From assembly GCA_964368985.1 (NCBI GenBank), contig CAYJDW010000020.1, forward strand, positions 1 through 42,144: DNA of 42,144 bases. The letters run 5' to 3'. The first letter of the stretch is position 1, and each line of letters opens with the position of its first letter. Positions 8,872 through 16,496 of this stretch are shown one piece after another. The position numbers were made by a program, and so were the translations under genes. The notes below the pieces were generated by a model. It was not told where the DNA came from, made no database searches, and was given only the letters and a program-made list of their open reading frames with translations. This DNA comes from G023898405 sp964368985 (lineage in GTDB: Bacteria; Myxococcota; UBA727; JABDBI01).

Positions 8872-8899
8872 GTTTTACTATAATGGACGAATTTGTCAA
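8872..8899 (-). promoter_or_regulatory. Putative sigma-70 promoter of the 736-aa secreted protein gene
   Basis: Read on the minus strand: a perfect TTGACA (-35, 8899-8894), a 16-base spacer and TAAAAC (-10, 8877-8872). Transcription would start about 25 bases upstream of the ATG at 8838. Confidence 0.45.
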
Positions 8900-9028
8900 T
8901 GAAATATATGTCTTAATTTTAAGGATTAATACTTGTGCTAATAAAGATCTTTAAGATTCGTTTAATTAATACAAAATTTCATCCCTGTGGAATTGTGTCT
9001 CGCTTAAACCCTGGAGCAAAAAAGTATT

Positions 9029-9781
9029 TCAAGGTTTTTGAGAGGCGTAATTTAAGGATTTTTTCCCTAAAATCACCAAGGAAACTGTTCCAGCACCAAA
9101 GTAGTGAGCTTCGTCTTTTTTAGCAATTTGGATATCGATAAAGCCCTGTGTGCTTAAAAGGTTTCGCCATTTTTCTTCTAACGATGAAAAACTATTTAAG
9201 TCATCCACCTGCAGTCCTTGATTAAAAAAATCTTCATTCGCAAAGACCATGGAATTATAAACTAAAAAACCCTCGGGCTGGATAAGTTCAGAATATACAG
9301 CCAGAGAATTTTTCATCTCGTCATTTATTGGCAAACCCTCCGTACCTACGTGGGCAAAAAAAACCACGCCAAAGCTTTTATCTGTCAATAAATGAGAAAG
9401 TTTACTTATTTCAAAACCGTTGGCGAGAAGATGGGGAGTTATTCTTGAGTCTTGATCGATAGAAAAATCTATCGAACAAAGCCGCGTTGGCCTATTATGC
9501 ACCTTGCCTAATCGTTTGGAATTCAAGCCGGTTCCAATGCAAAGAACAGGAAGCAAGAGAAGGTTACAAGAAAAGTTGGCATGGAAATCTTCAAGAAGTG
9601 CGTTGATTTGAAACCTCACCGAATCTGAGGTTTTCAAATCTTCCTCTAGTTTTTCTAGAGTCAAAAGGCAGGCCTCCTCTTCCAAGAAAGGTTCTGTTTC
9701 CTCAGTGTCACTATCGCTGGCTGACACCATCTGCGAAGAGAAGAATAATCCGAAAAAAAATAATATATTTATTAGCTTCAT
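9029..9781 (-). CDS. Secreted methyltransferase-like protein (250 aa)
   Basis: Start ATG 9781 is chosen over the in-frame 9841 because MKLINILFFFGLFFSSQMVS is a textbook Sec signal peptide with cleavage after SA, followed by an acidic mature start (SDSDTEETEPFLEEE). The mature region fits a class I SAM-dependent methyltransferase fold: a strand with glycine loop (LLLPVLCIGTGLNSKRLG), a second strand ending in Asp (RLCSIDFSIDQDS), a central FGVVFFAHVGTEG segment, and a LIQPEGFLVYNSMVFA strand like the usual KPGG-like region. An exported methyltransferase is odd, since periplasm lacks SAM. It may instead act on or in a host, or the fold may be reused. Assignment is by eye only. Confidence 0.65.
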   Translation of the reverse strand: MKLINILFFFGLFFSSQMVSASDSDTEETEPFLEEEACLLTLEKLEEDLKTSDSVRFQINALLEDFHANFSCNLLLLPVLCIGTGLNSKRLGKVHNRPTRLCSIDFSIDQDSRITPHLLANGFEISKLSHLLTDKSFGVVFFAHVGTEGLPINDEMKNSLAVYSELIQPEGFLVYNSMVFANEDFFNQGLQVDDLNSFSSLEEKWRNLLSTQGFIDIQIAKKDEAHYFGAGTVSLVILGKKSLNYASQKP

Positions 9782-9853
9782 TAAATAAATCCGATAACCA
9801 AATTTTTGATTCCAGACATTCAGGGATTTCTTCAATTCCACAAGGCCCTTCCG

Positions 9854-9995
9854 AACGAAAATTAGAGGCGATCAGTTGACTGGTTTTTTCCATGTGCTCG
9901 GCAATCAGCGTGAGTAATTTATGCCGTTTCTGGAGCGCATTATATTCCAGCATCAAGGTCTGTCGCTTTTGTTTCAAAGGCCCCAGAGACGAGCA
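9854..9995 (-). pseudogene. Decayed partial duplicate of the coiled-coil gene at 11553-11909
   Basis: 9854-9970 closely matches 11555-11671; the first 70 or so bases are identical and the rest has scattered changes. It encodes the last roughly 38 codons of the coiled-coil protein (RHKLLTLIAEHMEKTSQLIA). The similarity breaks exactly at the stop codon of the intact copy, so here the frame runs on. On the other side about 100 bp are missing relative to the intact copy: TTTCAAAGGC (9972 on) corresponds to the region near 11781. The remnant then ends at an inserted repeat element. Confidence 0.7.
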
Positions 9996-10213
9996 GCGTT
10001 GTTGTATAATTGCGGACTATTTTCCCTCAACGACTCCTCGCCCGCTTGCGGGAGAGGCTAGGGAGAGGGTGGAGGGACATGAACGTGAATGCTATTCGAA
10101 GAAAAATCCTTCGTATTCGTTGCTCCACCCTCTCCTCGAGCCCTCTCCCGCAAGCGGGCGAGGGAGCGTGGTGCATAACTTTTTGTCTCAAAATCTATTT
10201 ATGCAACAACACC
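9996..10213 (+). mobile_element. Dispersed MITE-like repeat, copy 2, with flanking direct repeat
   Basis: About 217 bp, no coding capacity. Ends are inverted: GCGTTGTTGTATAAT at the left and ATTTATGCAACAACACC at the right. Inside are two inverted GC-rich arms (CTCGCCCGCTTGCGGGAGAG near 10029 and CTCTCCCGCAAGCGGGCGAG near 10143), each itself palindromic around CCCGCTTGCGGG. GAGACGAGCA stands on both sides (9986-9995 and 10214-10223), consistent with a 10-11 bp target duplication. It sits in the decayed duplicate of the coiled-coil gene. Confidence 0.85.
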
Positions 10214-10255
10214 GAGACGAGCAGGGGCTTAAAAGTAACTGATTTTTACAAGTTT

Positions 10256-11299
10256 TTATTTTCTTTTATTAGTTTTTATTTTATTTCCAATAGTAGCTTT
10301 TCTTTTTTCAAAATATTCTTGCTCATCAACAGTAATTTTTTGAGTTGTTGAAAAATTATTTAATGGTTTTTCTAGTGTCATAAATTTGTTTTCATTCGCA
10401 TTATATATGTTTTGTTTTTCAAATTTATATTCACCAAATTTTACACCACTATTTGTGCCGGTAGAAACCGGGTATTCTATGCCGGATTTTAAAATTAATA
10501 ACTGCGATTTTTCTGTATGTTTTTCCATGTCATTAATAGATAAATTATTATACGGTAAAATTATCGTGGCATCTATCCAAGAAAAATAATTCTCATCAAT
10601 ATATCTAGGATATGGTATTTCCCATTTATGTAGCATTTCAGATGTTTTTTCAAATTCATATGAACTATTTCTCCAAGAAATATAGATTTTTCCCTGAAGT
10701 TTTAAAACTCTATTAAATTCACACAATAAATTTCTTACTTCAAAAGGACTTAAGAAGTGAATCAGATTTGGAGTGTAGATTATATCTATTGAATCATCTT
10801 TTAATTCTTGGATTTTGCTAACTATATCGCCAAGTAAATAGTTAATTTGCTCCCCTGAATACTCGTAATCACTCAATAATTTATTTAAAAATTTTCGCGT
10901 GTCCTGTAAATTATTAGCAATAATTTTAGCGTTTGGATTTATTGAGATAATATCCATAATAGAGCGAGCAACACCAAATGCTGGCATTAAAATAGTTATA
11001 TTTTCATTTTTTATATTTGATAAATAATTGCAAAAATCTACATCTATAGTGCCATCAAAAGAAAAAGATCTTCCAAAATCTGGCAATAAAGTTGTATGAA
11101 TTCCAGGAGTCAAAAGATCTCTGTTCATATTATCTTCAGAAATAAGTCTATTTGAAAATAAGTCTACAATATGTGCGGAGTTTTCTATTTTATTATAATT
11201 TTTAAGAAATTCATCTCCTAAACGTTGCCTTCGTTCCTCATTATTCATTAGCCCCATGGGTTTCCATAAATTTGCCGATAAGGATGATATGGAGAACAT
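10256..11299 (-). CDS. Methyltransferase-like protein, export signal probably broken by a frameshift (347 aa as read)
   Basis: The central part fits a class I SAM-dependent methyltransferase: ITILMPAFGVARSIMDIISI (strand 1 with loop), NAKIIANNLQDTRKFLNKLL (acidic-loop region), YLLGDIVSKIQELKDDSIDI, then LIHFLSPFEVRNLLCEFNRV LKLQGKIYISW, the Methyltransf_11-like ending. The SAM-binding glycines are poorly conserved. The longest open frame starts at ATG 11299, which has no ribosome-binding site. The natural start is ATG 11328 with AAAGGA upstream; one base added to the T-run 11322-11325 gives MKNVIIISLAMFSISSLSA, a perfect signal peptide. So the gene is either frameshifted or the sequence has a homopolymer error. 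Very AT-rich, unlike flanks, suggesting transfer. It lies between direct repeats. Confidence 0.6.
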   Translation of the reverse strand: MFSISSLSANLWKPMGLMNNEERRQRLGDEFLKNYNKIENSAHIVDLFSNRLISEDNMNRDLLTPGIHTTLLPDFGRSFSFDGTIDVDFCNYLSNIKNENITILMPAFGVARSIMDIISINPNAKIIANNLQDTRKFLNKLLSDYEYSGEQINYLLGDIVSKIQELKDDSIDIIYTPNLIHFLSPFEVRNLLCEFNRVLKLQGKIYISWRNSSYEFEKTSEMLHKWEIPYPRYIDENYFSWIDATIILPYNNLSINDMEKHTEKSQLLILKSGIEYPVSTGTNSGVKFGEYKFEKQNIYNANENKFMTLEKPLNNFSTTQKITVDEQEYFEKRKATIGNKIKTNKRK

Positions 11300-11552
11300 A
11301 GCAAGTGAAATTATTATAACATTTTCATGTGGTTATCCTTTATTGTTTTATATAATTAAATTTAAGCTAATTGATAAGTATTTAAATAGCTCTTTTAAGA
11401 GTGTTTGTAAGGCTGTTAAAGTTAGGTATAATAAAAAATCAACATTTCACAATTTCAGGTGCTGGATATTTCTTTTTTGCTCTTATTTCAGAGTGGGTTC
11501 AGCTAAAGCAATGAATAAATAGTATTTTTTCGGGCATAGAGGGCTTTGGTGA

Positions 11553-11909
11553 TTAACGAAAATTAGAGGCGATCAGTTGACTGGTTTTTTCCATGTGCTC
11601 GGCAATCAGCGTGAGTAATTTATGCCGTTCCTGGAGGGCCTTATATTGCAGCATCAAGGCCTGTCTCTTTTTTTGGCCGGCTTCATCATTTTTGAGGGCG
11701 GTGAGCTCCTTCTGCATGGCGCTTTGCTTTAGTCGCAATTGCCCGATTTGGCTCAAGAATTGAGCATTGAATCGATTGTTTTCAAAGGCATCCAGAGATA
11801 AGCACGGGATGAGCGGCAGGCTCTTTGGCAGAATAAATCGGTCATTTATAAAGGGGAGTGTTGGAGGAGGGCTAAAAAAGCCATCCTTATGGCATTTTAG
11901 GGGTGTCAT
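11553..11909 (-). CDS. Coiled-coil protein, intact copy (118 aa)
   Basis: The N-terminal 45 residues are Pro-rich (PPPTLPFINDRFILPKSLPL) and lack a signal peptide. Residues about 50-118 form a charged coiled coil (QLRLKQSAMQKELTALKNDE, then QALMLQYKALQERHKLLTLI), ending in EHMEKTSQLIASNFR. AGAGG stands upstream of ATG 11909. Size and helical-hairpin character are reminiscent of small type III secretion or flagellar-type accessory proteins, but this is only a resemblance. A shortened second copy of its 3' half lies at 9854-9995, on the same strand, on the other side of the AT-rich methyltransferase-like gene. Divergent from the radical SAM gene, with a 50-bp intergenic space. Confidence 0.6.
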   Translation of the reverse strand: MTPLKCHKDGFFSPPPTLPFINDRFILPKSLPLIPCLSLDAFENNRFNAQFLSQIGQLRLKQSAMQKELTALKNDEAGQKKRQALMLQYKALQERHKLLTLIAEHMEKTSQLIASNFR

Positions 11910-11959
11910 GCTAGATAACCTCTGCTAGATTTATCATTTGATTGCTCTTTTTGGACACC

Positions 11960-13060
11960 ATGAACATTAATCATTTATCTCAATCACCCGCCAAAGCTAT
12001 GAATGGTGATTGGCGTTGGCAAATGGCTAACCTTGTTTCAACTTTAGAAGATTTGGTTGGTTTTATGCCCAACAGTCCGAGTGCCCATGAATGGCTCAGG
12101 AAAAATTTTTCTCGAGCACCTTTGCCATTTGCAGTCACGCCCTATTTTGCTTCTTTGATGGATGGCAGTCCTGATTGCCCCATATTTTCTCAGGTAGTTT
12201 CAAGCCTTCGAGAACTAAAGGCTGCTGATTATGAGCTGCGCGATCCTCTCGGTGAAGAGCCGCGGGAAAAAGTGCCGCACTTGGTGCACCGTTATCCTGA
12301 TCGGGTCCTATTTTTAGCCACCGATCGCTGCGCTAGTTATTGTCGATTTTGCACGCGAAAACGCTGGGTAGGGCAGGGGCCATCGCCGCAAAAAGACCAA
12401 CAGGAAGAGGCCTTTCGTTATATTGAGAATGACCCGCGCATCAAAGAAATTATATTCTCGGGCGGGGACCCTCTGGTCTTATCTAATCGTCGTTTGGATG
12501 AGCTTTTTTCGAGGGCTTTTTCGATCCCTCACATCGATATGGTGCGCATTCATTCACGCATGTTGTCATTTGCTCCTATGCGTATTGATGATGATTTGGC
12601 GAATATCGTTAAAAAATATTCACCATTGTATTTAGTGACCCATTTTAATCATCCAAAAGAAATAACATCGCTCACCCTCGATGCGCTTAAATTATTGCGT
12701 AATAGTGGCGTCACAATTCTTAATCAATCTGTGTTGCTTAAAGGGGTTAATGATAGCCCGGAAATATTAACTAATTTATTGCGCATGTTGGTTAAACATC
12801 AGGTCAGGCCTTATTATTTGCATCAGTGCGACGTGGTGGAAGGGGCTGAACATTTTCGCGTACCGCTAAAGCGGTCATTGGAAATTGTAGAGGCGCTTCG
12901 CGGGCATATTTCGGGCTTGTGCATGCCTACTTTTGTCATCGATATTCCCCACGGTCACGGCAAGGTGCCCTTGGTGCCTAATCCTATCGATCATGAGGAT
13001 GATGAGTTTATTTATTTGAAAGGATTTAGCGGTGGGATTGGGGCTTATCCGAAGAGTTGA
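11960..13060 (+). CDS. kamA: Lysine 2,3-aminomutase family radical SAM enzyme
   Basis: PLP- and [4Fe-4S]-dependent radical SAM aminomutase that moves the amino group of lysine from C2 to C3. 366 residues from ATG 11960; an upstream in-frame TTG at 11942 is less likely. The cluster motif is CASYCRFC (Cys 124, 128, 131), and GGDPL follows in the usual place. The PLP lysine is in IPHGHGKVPL (Lys335). YYLHQCDVVEGAEHFRVP matches KamA-type enzymes better than E. coli EpmB. It could make free beta-lysine (osmolyte or precursor) or modify EF-P Lys32 in an EpmB-like way; context does not decide. The closest gene upstream is divergent; downstream lies a repeat and a convergent gene, so it is probably a single-gene transcript. 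Confidence 0.88.
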   Translation: MNINHLSQSPAKAMNGDWRWQMANLVSTLEDLVGFMPNSPSAHEWLRKNFSRAPLPFAVTPYFASLMDGSPDCPIFSQVVSSLRELKAADYELRDPLGEEPREKVPHLVHRYPDRVLFLATDRCASYCRFCTRKRWVGQGPSPQKDQQEEAFRYIENDPRIKEIIFSGGDPLVLSNRRLDELFSRAFSIPHIDMVRIHSRMLSFAPMRIDDDLANIVKKYSPLYLVTHFNHPKEITSLTLDALKLLRNSGVTILNQSVLLKGVNDSPEILTNLLRMLVKHQVRPYYLHQCDVVEGAEHFRVPLKRSLEIVEALRGHISGLCMPTFVIDIPHGHGKVPLVPNPIDHEDDEFIYLKGFSGGIGAYPKS

Positions 13061-13087
13061 GCCGAATATTTCTGCTTCTTTGAAAAA

Positions 13088-13304
13088 GCGTTGTTGCATA
13101 AATAGATTTTGAGGCAAAAAATCAGGCACCACGCTCCCTCGCCCGCTTGCGGGAGAGGGCTAGGGGAGAGGGTGGAGAAACGAAAACATAGGCATCCTCT
13201 TCGATAAAAAATAACGTTTATGTTTCTCCACCCTCTCCCTGGCCTCTCCCGCAAGCGGGCGAGGAGTTGTTGAGGGAAAATGGTCCACAGTTATGCAACA
13301 AGGC
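13088..13304 (-). mobile_element. Dispersed MITE-like repeat, copy 3 (inverted relative to the others)
   Basis: 217 bp with the best-preserved ends: GCGTTGTTGCATAAAT at 13088 and ATGCAACAAGGC at 13304. Two GC-rich arms face each other around a central AT-rich spacer. It fills the gap between the convergent kamA and slt genes, where its hairpins may also stop transcription. I see no flanking direct repeat here. Confidence 0.85.
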
Positions 13305-13320
13305 ATTTTCTGTGGGCAGC

Positions 13321-15441
13321 TTAAAAAATCAACCTCAATGGCTGTCCGCGCAGGGCATAATATAAACTCTCCGATGGCAATACCTTTTTCACATAGGTGC
13401 GCGTCTGTTCAAAGGGAATCCGCTCAATAAAAAGTTCCGTCGGCAAATGACCAAAACGGTTCAGCCATCTTTGCACTTGATGGGGGCCTGCGTTGTAGGC
13501 AGCCACCATTAAGTGGGTATTGGCAAACTGTCGTTTTAGCGTGGCCAGAAAAAGAGTACCCAGCTCGAGGGATATTTTTGGCTCTTTTAAATGATCGGAA
13601 GAAAATTCAGCAAAATCAAGCTTGCTCGCCAAATCCGTGGCCACGAAGGGCATCATTTGCATCAGGCCTAAAGCGCCTCGATAACTTTCTGCGTCAGTAG
13701 CAAAGCCGCTTTCGGCGCGAATAATGGCGTAGAGCAAGCTTTTTGGGATGCTATATTTGCGACTCATATCATCGATGATGGGTTGATGGGGGAGTGGGTA
13801 AGACGCGCGAATTTTATAAGTAGTATCGAGCTTTCCTTCTTTGATCAAAGCCTGAGCATTGAGCAAATAGGAGCGTTGCCACACCTCGTGATATTGGCCT
13901 ATTTGTTGAAGCATAGCGAGTTTGTCGTCGCTATTAAGCTTGGCGTTAACAATCATTTCGCGGGCCTCTTCGGCAAAACCCAAATGATAAAGAGTGAGAG
14001 CGTTTTGGCATGCGGGCTTATCGCATTTATTGGCGAGCTGAGAGAGCGCGTCCGCCCTGATTTCTCGGCCTTGGGGATCATGTAGGCCCAAGAAACGTCT
14101 CGCTAACATTATGTAATAAGTGGGCAAATTTTTATTAGCGATTTGACGTAAGACTATATCGCCCGCATTTTTCTTACCTTGTTTATGCAGGCTATAGCCA
14201 AGGAAATAGGCATATTTTTCCTGATTTTCGCCTTTAAACTTGGTCATTAGCTCAGTCAATAAAAGATGAGCATGCGGGTAATTATTGATGAGCATCGAGC
14301 TGAGCGCTTGATACCATAAATAATTTTCCAGCAAGTGACTGTCGGTCATGAGGGGCTTACATTGTTGCCAGGTAAACAAGGCCATGGAATAAAGACTGGC
14401 CTCATAAAGTGAGAAACCGGCAAAAAAACAGCCTTTGGATTTCTCTTTGGGATCGGTGGAACTTTTAGCAAAGCGTGAATAATAATCGGCGGCTTCCACC
14501 AGACGTTCAACTTTGCCCAGACTCCAGGCATAGTTCTCAAAATCTTTAGGGGTTGCATTGGGGCTTAAGGCCCTTTTTTGGGCGCGCAGCAGGCCAAGGT
14601 TAAATTTATTACTAAGAATGAGAGATTTGACCGCAAAGCCATTATAAGCGCTGGCCTCGCTATTATTGGTGCCCGACTCGCTGATAGCTTTGTCGGCGTC
14701 TAAAACCACTTGATCAAAAGCGAGCTTGCCAATCAATTTATCAAAACGACCTTCATTTTCTTTTAAAGTGAGTTTTAAAGCCTTTTTTCCTCGCAGATTT
14801 TGCGCTTGTTTGGCCTCGGCAGAGGTTGGGTAGCGAATAAGCAATTGCTTAAATATTTCATCTGCCTCTTTGTTGTTGCCAAGTTTGCTTAAAGAGAAGG
14901 CGAGTTTATATAAACGGTCTTCATTTTCCGCTCCCGCATCGCGTAAGACTCGCTTATGGGTTTCAATAATCTGTTGATGATCTTGCGATTTGACGGCGAG
15001 GTCTGCGAGAAGTTGGTGTACGCGCGTCATGAACTTTACTGATTGTTGTGCCTTTAAGAGAGAGGTCGCGATGTTTTTGGCGCTTTGATAATTCCCACTT
15101 TTATACTCAGCTTTAGCTTTAGCCAACATAAAATAATCGCTGAGCTCAGGAAGTTTTGCTGCTGCGAGAGCAAATGAATTTGCGGCCTGGCGGGGCCGTC
15201 CTTGCGCGAGATAAAGTTTCCCTAAGAGCCCAGCTTGGCAGCCGCACCGATAATCAGCGGAATCTGGACGCTTTGCTATAAGCTTTTCTAATTCAGCAAC
15301 CTCATTTTTACTAAAATAGGACAGATTATTGGCGAACTCTTTGGTATTGCAAGGATCGCTCGGTTTAATGGCCTTAACGAGGCAAGAACTTATCGTTATT
15401 GCTGTTGCTAATATGGCAAGTGATTTAAGAATATTTATCAT
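13321..15441 (-). CDS. slt: Soluble lytic murein transglycosylase, lipoprotein form
   Basis: Periplasmic, lipid-anchored enzyme cleaving the MurNAc-GlcNAc bond of peptidoglycan with 1,6-anhydro ring formation. 706 residues. The N-terminus MINILKSLAILATAITISSC ends in a lipobox with Cys20. A long region of TPR-like helical repeats (about 35-540) resembles the superhelical part of Slt70. The C-terminal SLT domain has the catalytic Glu577 in IIRAESGF, GALGLMQMMP and AAYNAGP, followed by IPFEQTRTYVKKVL. Its start overlaps the stop of the response-regulator gene by 4 bases, so the two are coupled; the regulator may control cell-wall turnover, but this is inference. Confidence 0.93.
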   Translation of the reverse strand: MINILKSLAILATAITISSCLVKAIKPSDPCNTKEFANNLSYFSKNEVAELEKLIAKRPDSADYRCGCQAGLLGKLYLAQGRPRQAANSFALAAAKLPELSDYFMLAKAKAEYKSGNYQSAKNIATSLLKAQQSVKFMTRVHQLLADLAVKSQDHQQIIETHKRVLRDAGAENEDRLYKLAFSLSKLGNNKEADEIFKQLLIRYPTSAEAKQAQNLRGKKALKLTLKENEGRFDKLIGKLAFDQVVLDADKAISESGTNNSEASAYNGFAVKSLILSNKFNLGLLRAQKRALSPNATPKDFENYAWSLGKVERLVEAADYYSRFAKSSTDPKEKSKGCFFAGFSLYEASLYSMALFTWQQCKPLMTDSHLLENYLWYQALSSMLINNYPHAHLLLTELMTKFKGENQEKYAYFLGYSLHKQGKKNAGDIVLRQIANKNLPTYYIMLARRFLGLHDPQGREIRADALSQLANKCDKPACQNALTLYHLGFAEEAREMIVNAKLNSDDKLAMLQQIGQYHEVWQRSYLLNAQALIKEGKLDTTYKIRASYPLPHQPIIDDMSRKYSIPKSLLYAIIRAESGFATDAESYRGALGLMQMMPFVATDLASKLDFAEFSSDHLKEPKISLELGTLFLATLKRQFANTHLMVAAYNAGPHQVQRWLNRFGHLPTELFIERIPFEQTRTYVKKVLPSESLYYALRGQPLRLIF

Positions 15442-16130
15442 ATTTCAATAATGCCTTGTCTGATGCCTTCCGTTACCGCTTCTACGCGATTATTGACGTC
15501 AAGTTTTTGATATATATGTTCCAAATGAGTGCGGATGGTTGTGGTAGAAATGCCTAAAACTTCCGCCGCTTCCGTATTGCTCAGCCCTTTCGCAATAATC
15601 TGTAGGCATTCAAGTTCGCGAACGCTTAATAGCAAACCTAGCTCGGTTTTTCGGCGTTCTCTTGGGGTATCGAGGAGCGCTGTGGGTGTACCCTCTAGAG
15701 GCATTGCAAAAAACTTAAGCAGGCGCCGCGCGAGGCTCGGTTGGATCACGGTACCGCCTTGAAAAACATCAATGATAGCCTCGTGAATTTTATGAGCTTC
15801 GGCTCCTTTTAGCAAATACCCCGAAGCGCCAGCTTGAATAGCCTTTAATACTTTCTCTTCGTCCTCGAAAACGGTGAAAATAAGGATTTCTATGCGGTGA
15901 TTCAGATCCTTAATTTTTTTTGTGACCTCAATACCGCTCATTTTTGGTAAACCCAAGTCACATAAAACTACGTGAGGAGGCTTTAGAAGAGTGGCAAGCT
16001 GGAGGACTGCATCCTCGCCCGACATGGCTGAGCCGATTATTTCTATATTATCAAAACTGTTCAATAACTTTATTTGCGCCTTCAAAATCGCTGGTTGATC
16101 TTCAACTATAAAAAGACGAATAACATCCAT
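15438..16130 (-). CDS. NarL/FixJ-type response regulator
   Basis: 230-residue two-component regulator. Receiver domain (about 1-125): acidic pair ED near 10-11, phospho-accepting Asp58 in LCDLGLPKMSG, switch Thr in ILIFTVFEDEE, Lys in GYLLKGAEAH. C-terminal LuxR-type helix-turn-helix (about 165-225): LSVRELECLQIIAKGLSNTE, then STTTIRTHLEHIYQKLDV. It binds DNA upon phosphorylation. The obvious partner is the HisKA_3 histidine kinase at 17471-18655 on the same strand, but an opposite-strand membrane protein gene separates them. Coupled downstream to slt by a 4-base overlap. Confidence 0.93.
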   Translation of the reverse strand: MDVIRLFIVEDQPAILKAQIKLLNSFDNIEIIGSAMSGEDAVLQLATLLKPPHVVLCDLGLPKMSGIEVTKKIKDLNHRIEILIFTVFEDEEKVLKAIQAGASGYLLKGAEAHKIHEAIIDVFQGGTVIQPSLARRLLKFFAMPLEGTPTALLDTPRERRKTELGLLLSVRELECLQIIAKGLSNTEAAEVLGISTTTIRTHLEHIYQKLDVNNRVEAVTEGIRQGIIEI

Positions 16131-16496
16131 AGTTCACCTTGGTTAAGTTACTAAGGGCACATGCTAACACCGTTCAGGAAATAAGAGCATTTTAAGTAGC
16201 GACGCTTAGTTTATTTTTTTCATGCCCACATTAGGTCAAATGCCTATCTAGGTGGAATTTATTTTTGCGAATTTTCTCGCCTACCCACTCGCCAAAGGCT
16301 TCCGGTGGGCCATCTTGTTTATCTGGTTTAGCATGGTTTTAGAGCTTGGTTAAGCCCTGGGGCTAGATGCGGGGTTTTGTGAGGCTTTATGGAGTTAAAC
16401 TGCCGATTTTATTAGCTAATAAGCCAAGAACAGCCTGTCGTCATTTGCGAGCCTAACGCGGCAATGGCGATGCGGGAAGGTAAAAAGGAGGAAATC
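16131..16496. other. Intergenic region between divergent regulator and YeiH-family genes
   Basis: 366 bases without a credible gene. It must hold both divergent promoters, of which I can identify neither firmly. It contains the palindrome described separately (16409-16422) and a short imperfect hairpin AGCGACGCT near 16199 followed by a T-rich run. No repeat-element copy here. Confidence 0.5.
16409..16422. promoter_or_regulatory. 14-bp perfect palindrome, possible operator
   Basis: TTATTAGCTAATAA is perfectly self-complementary and lies 75 bases before the YeiH-family start. Dyads of this size with AT-rich arms fit LysR-type or other dimeric regulators; E. coli yeiH is associated with the LysR-type YeiE. 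No regulator gene of that type is in the window, so binding is inferred. Confidence 0.3.

Noticed and set aside
8935..9123. 62-codon plus-strand frame between two secreted-protein genes
   Set aside because: Starts from a rare codon in AT-rich DNA and overlaps the end of the methyltransferase-like gene antisense.
9892..10351. Two overlapping plus-strand open frames of 113-116 codons
   Set aside because: They are translations of repeat copy 2 (Arg/Pro/Ser-rich strings from the GC-rich arms); similar frames appear in copies 3 and 4.
11256..11522. 88-codon plus-strand frame, with a TTGTAA-N16-TATAAT promoter-like sequence near 11409-11436
   Set aside because: The frame starts within the antisense methyltransferase gene and has no ribosome-binding site. 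The promoter-like sequence is inside a generally AT-rich stretch and leads into no credible gene.
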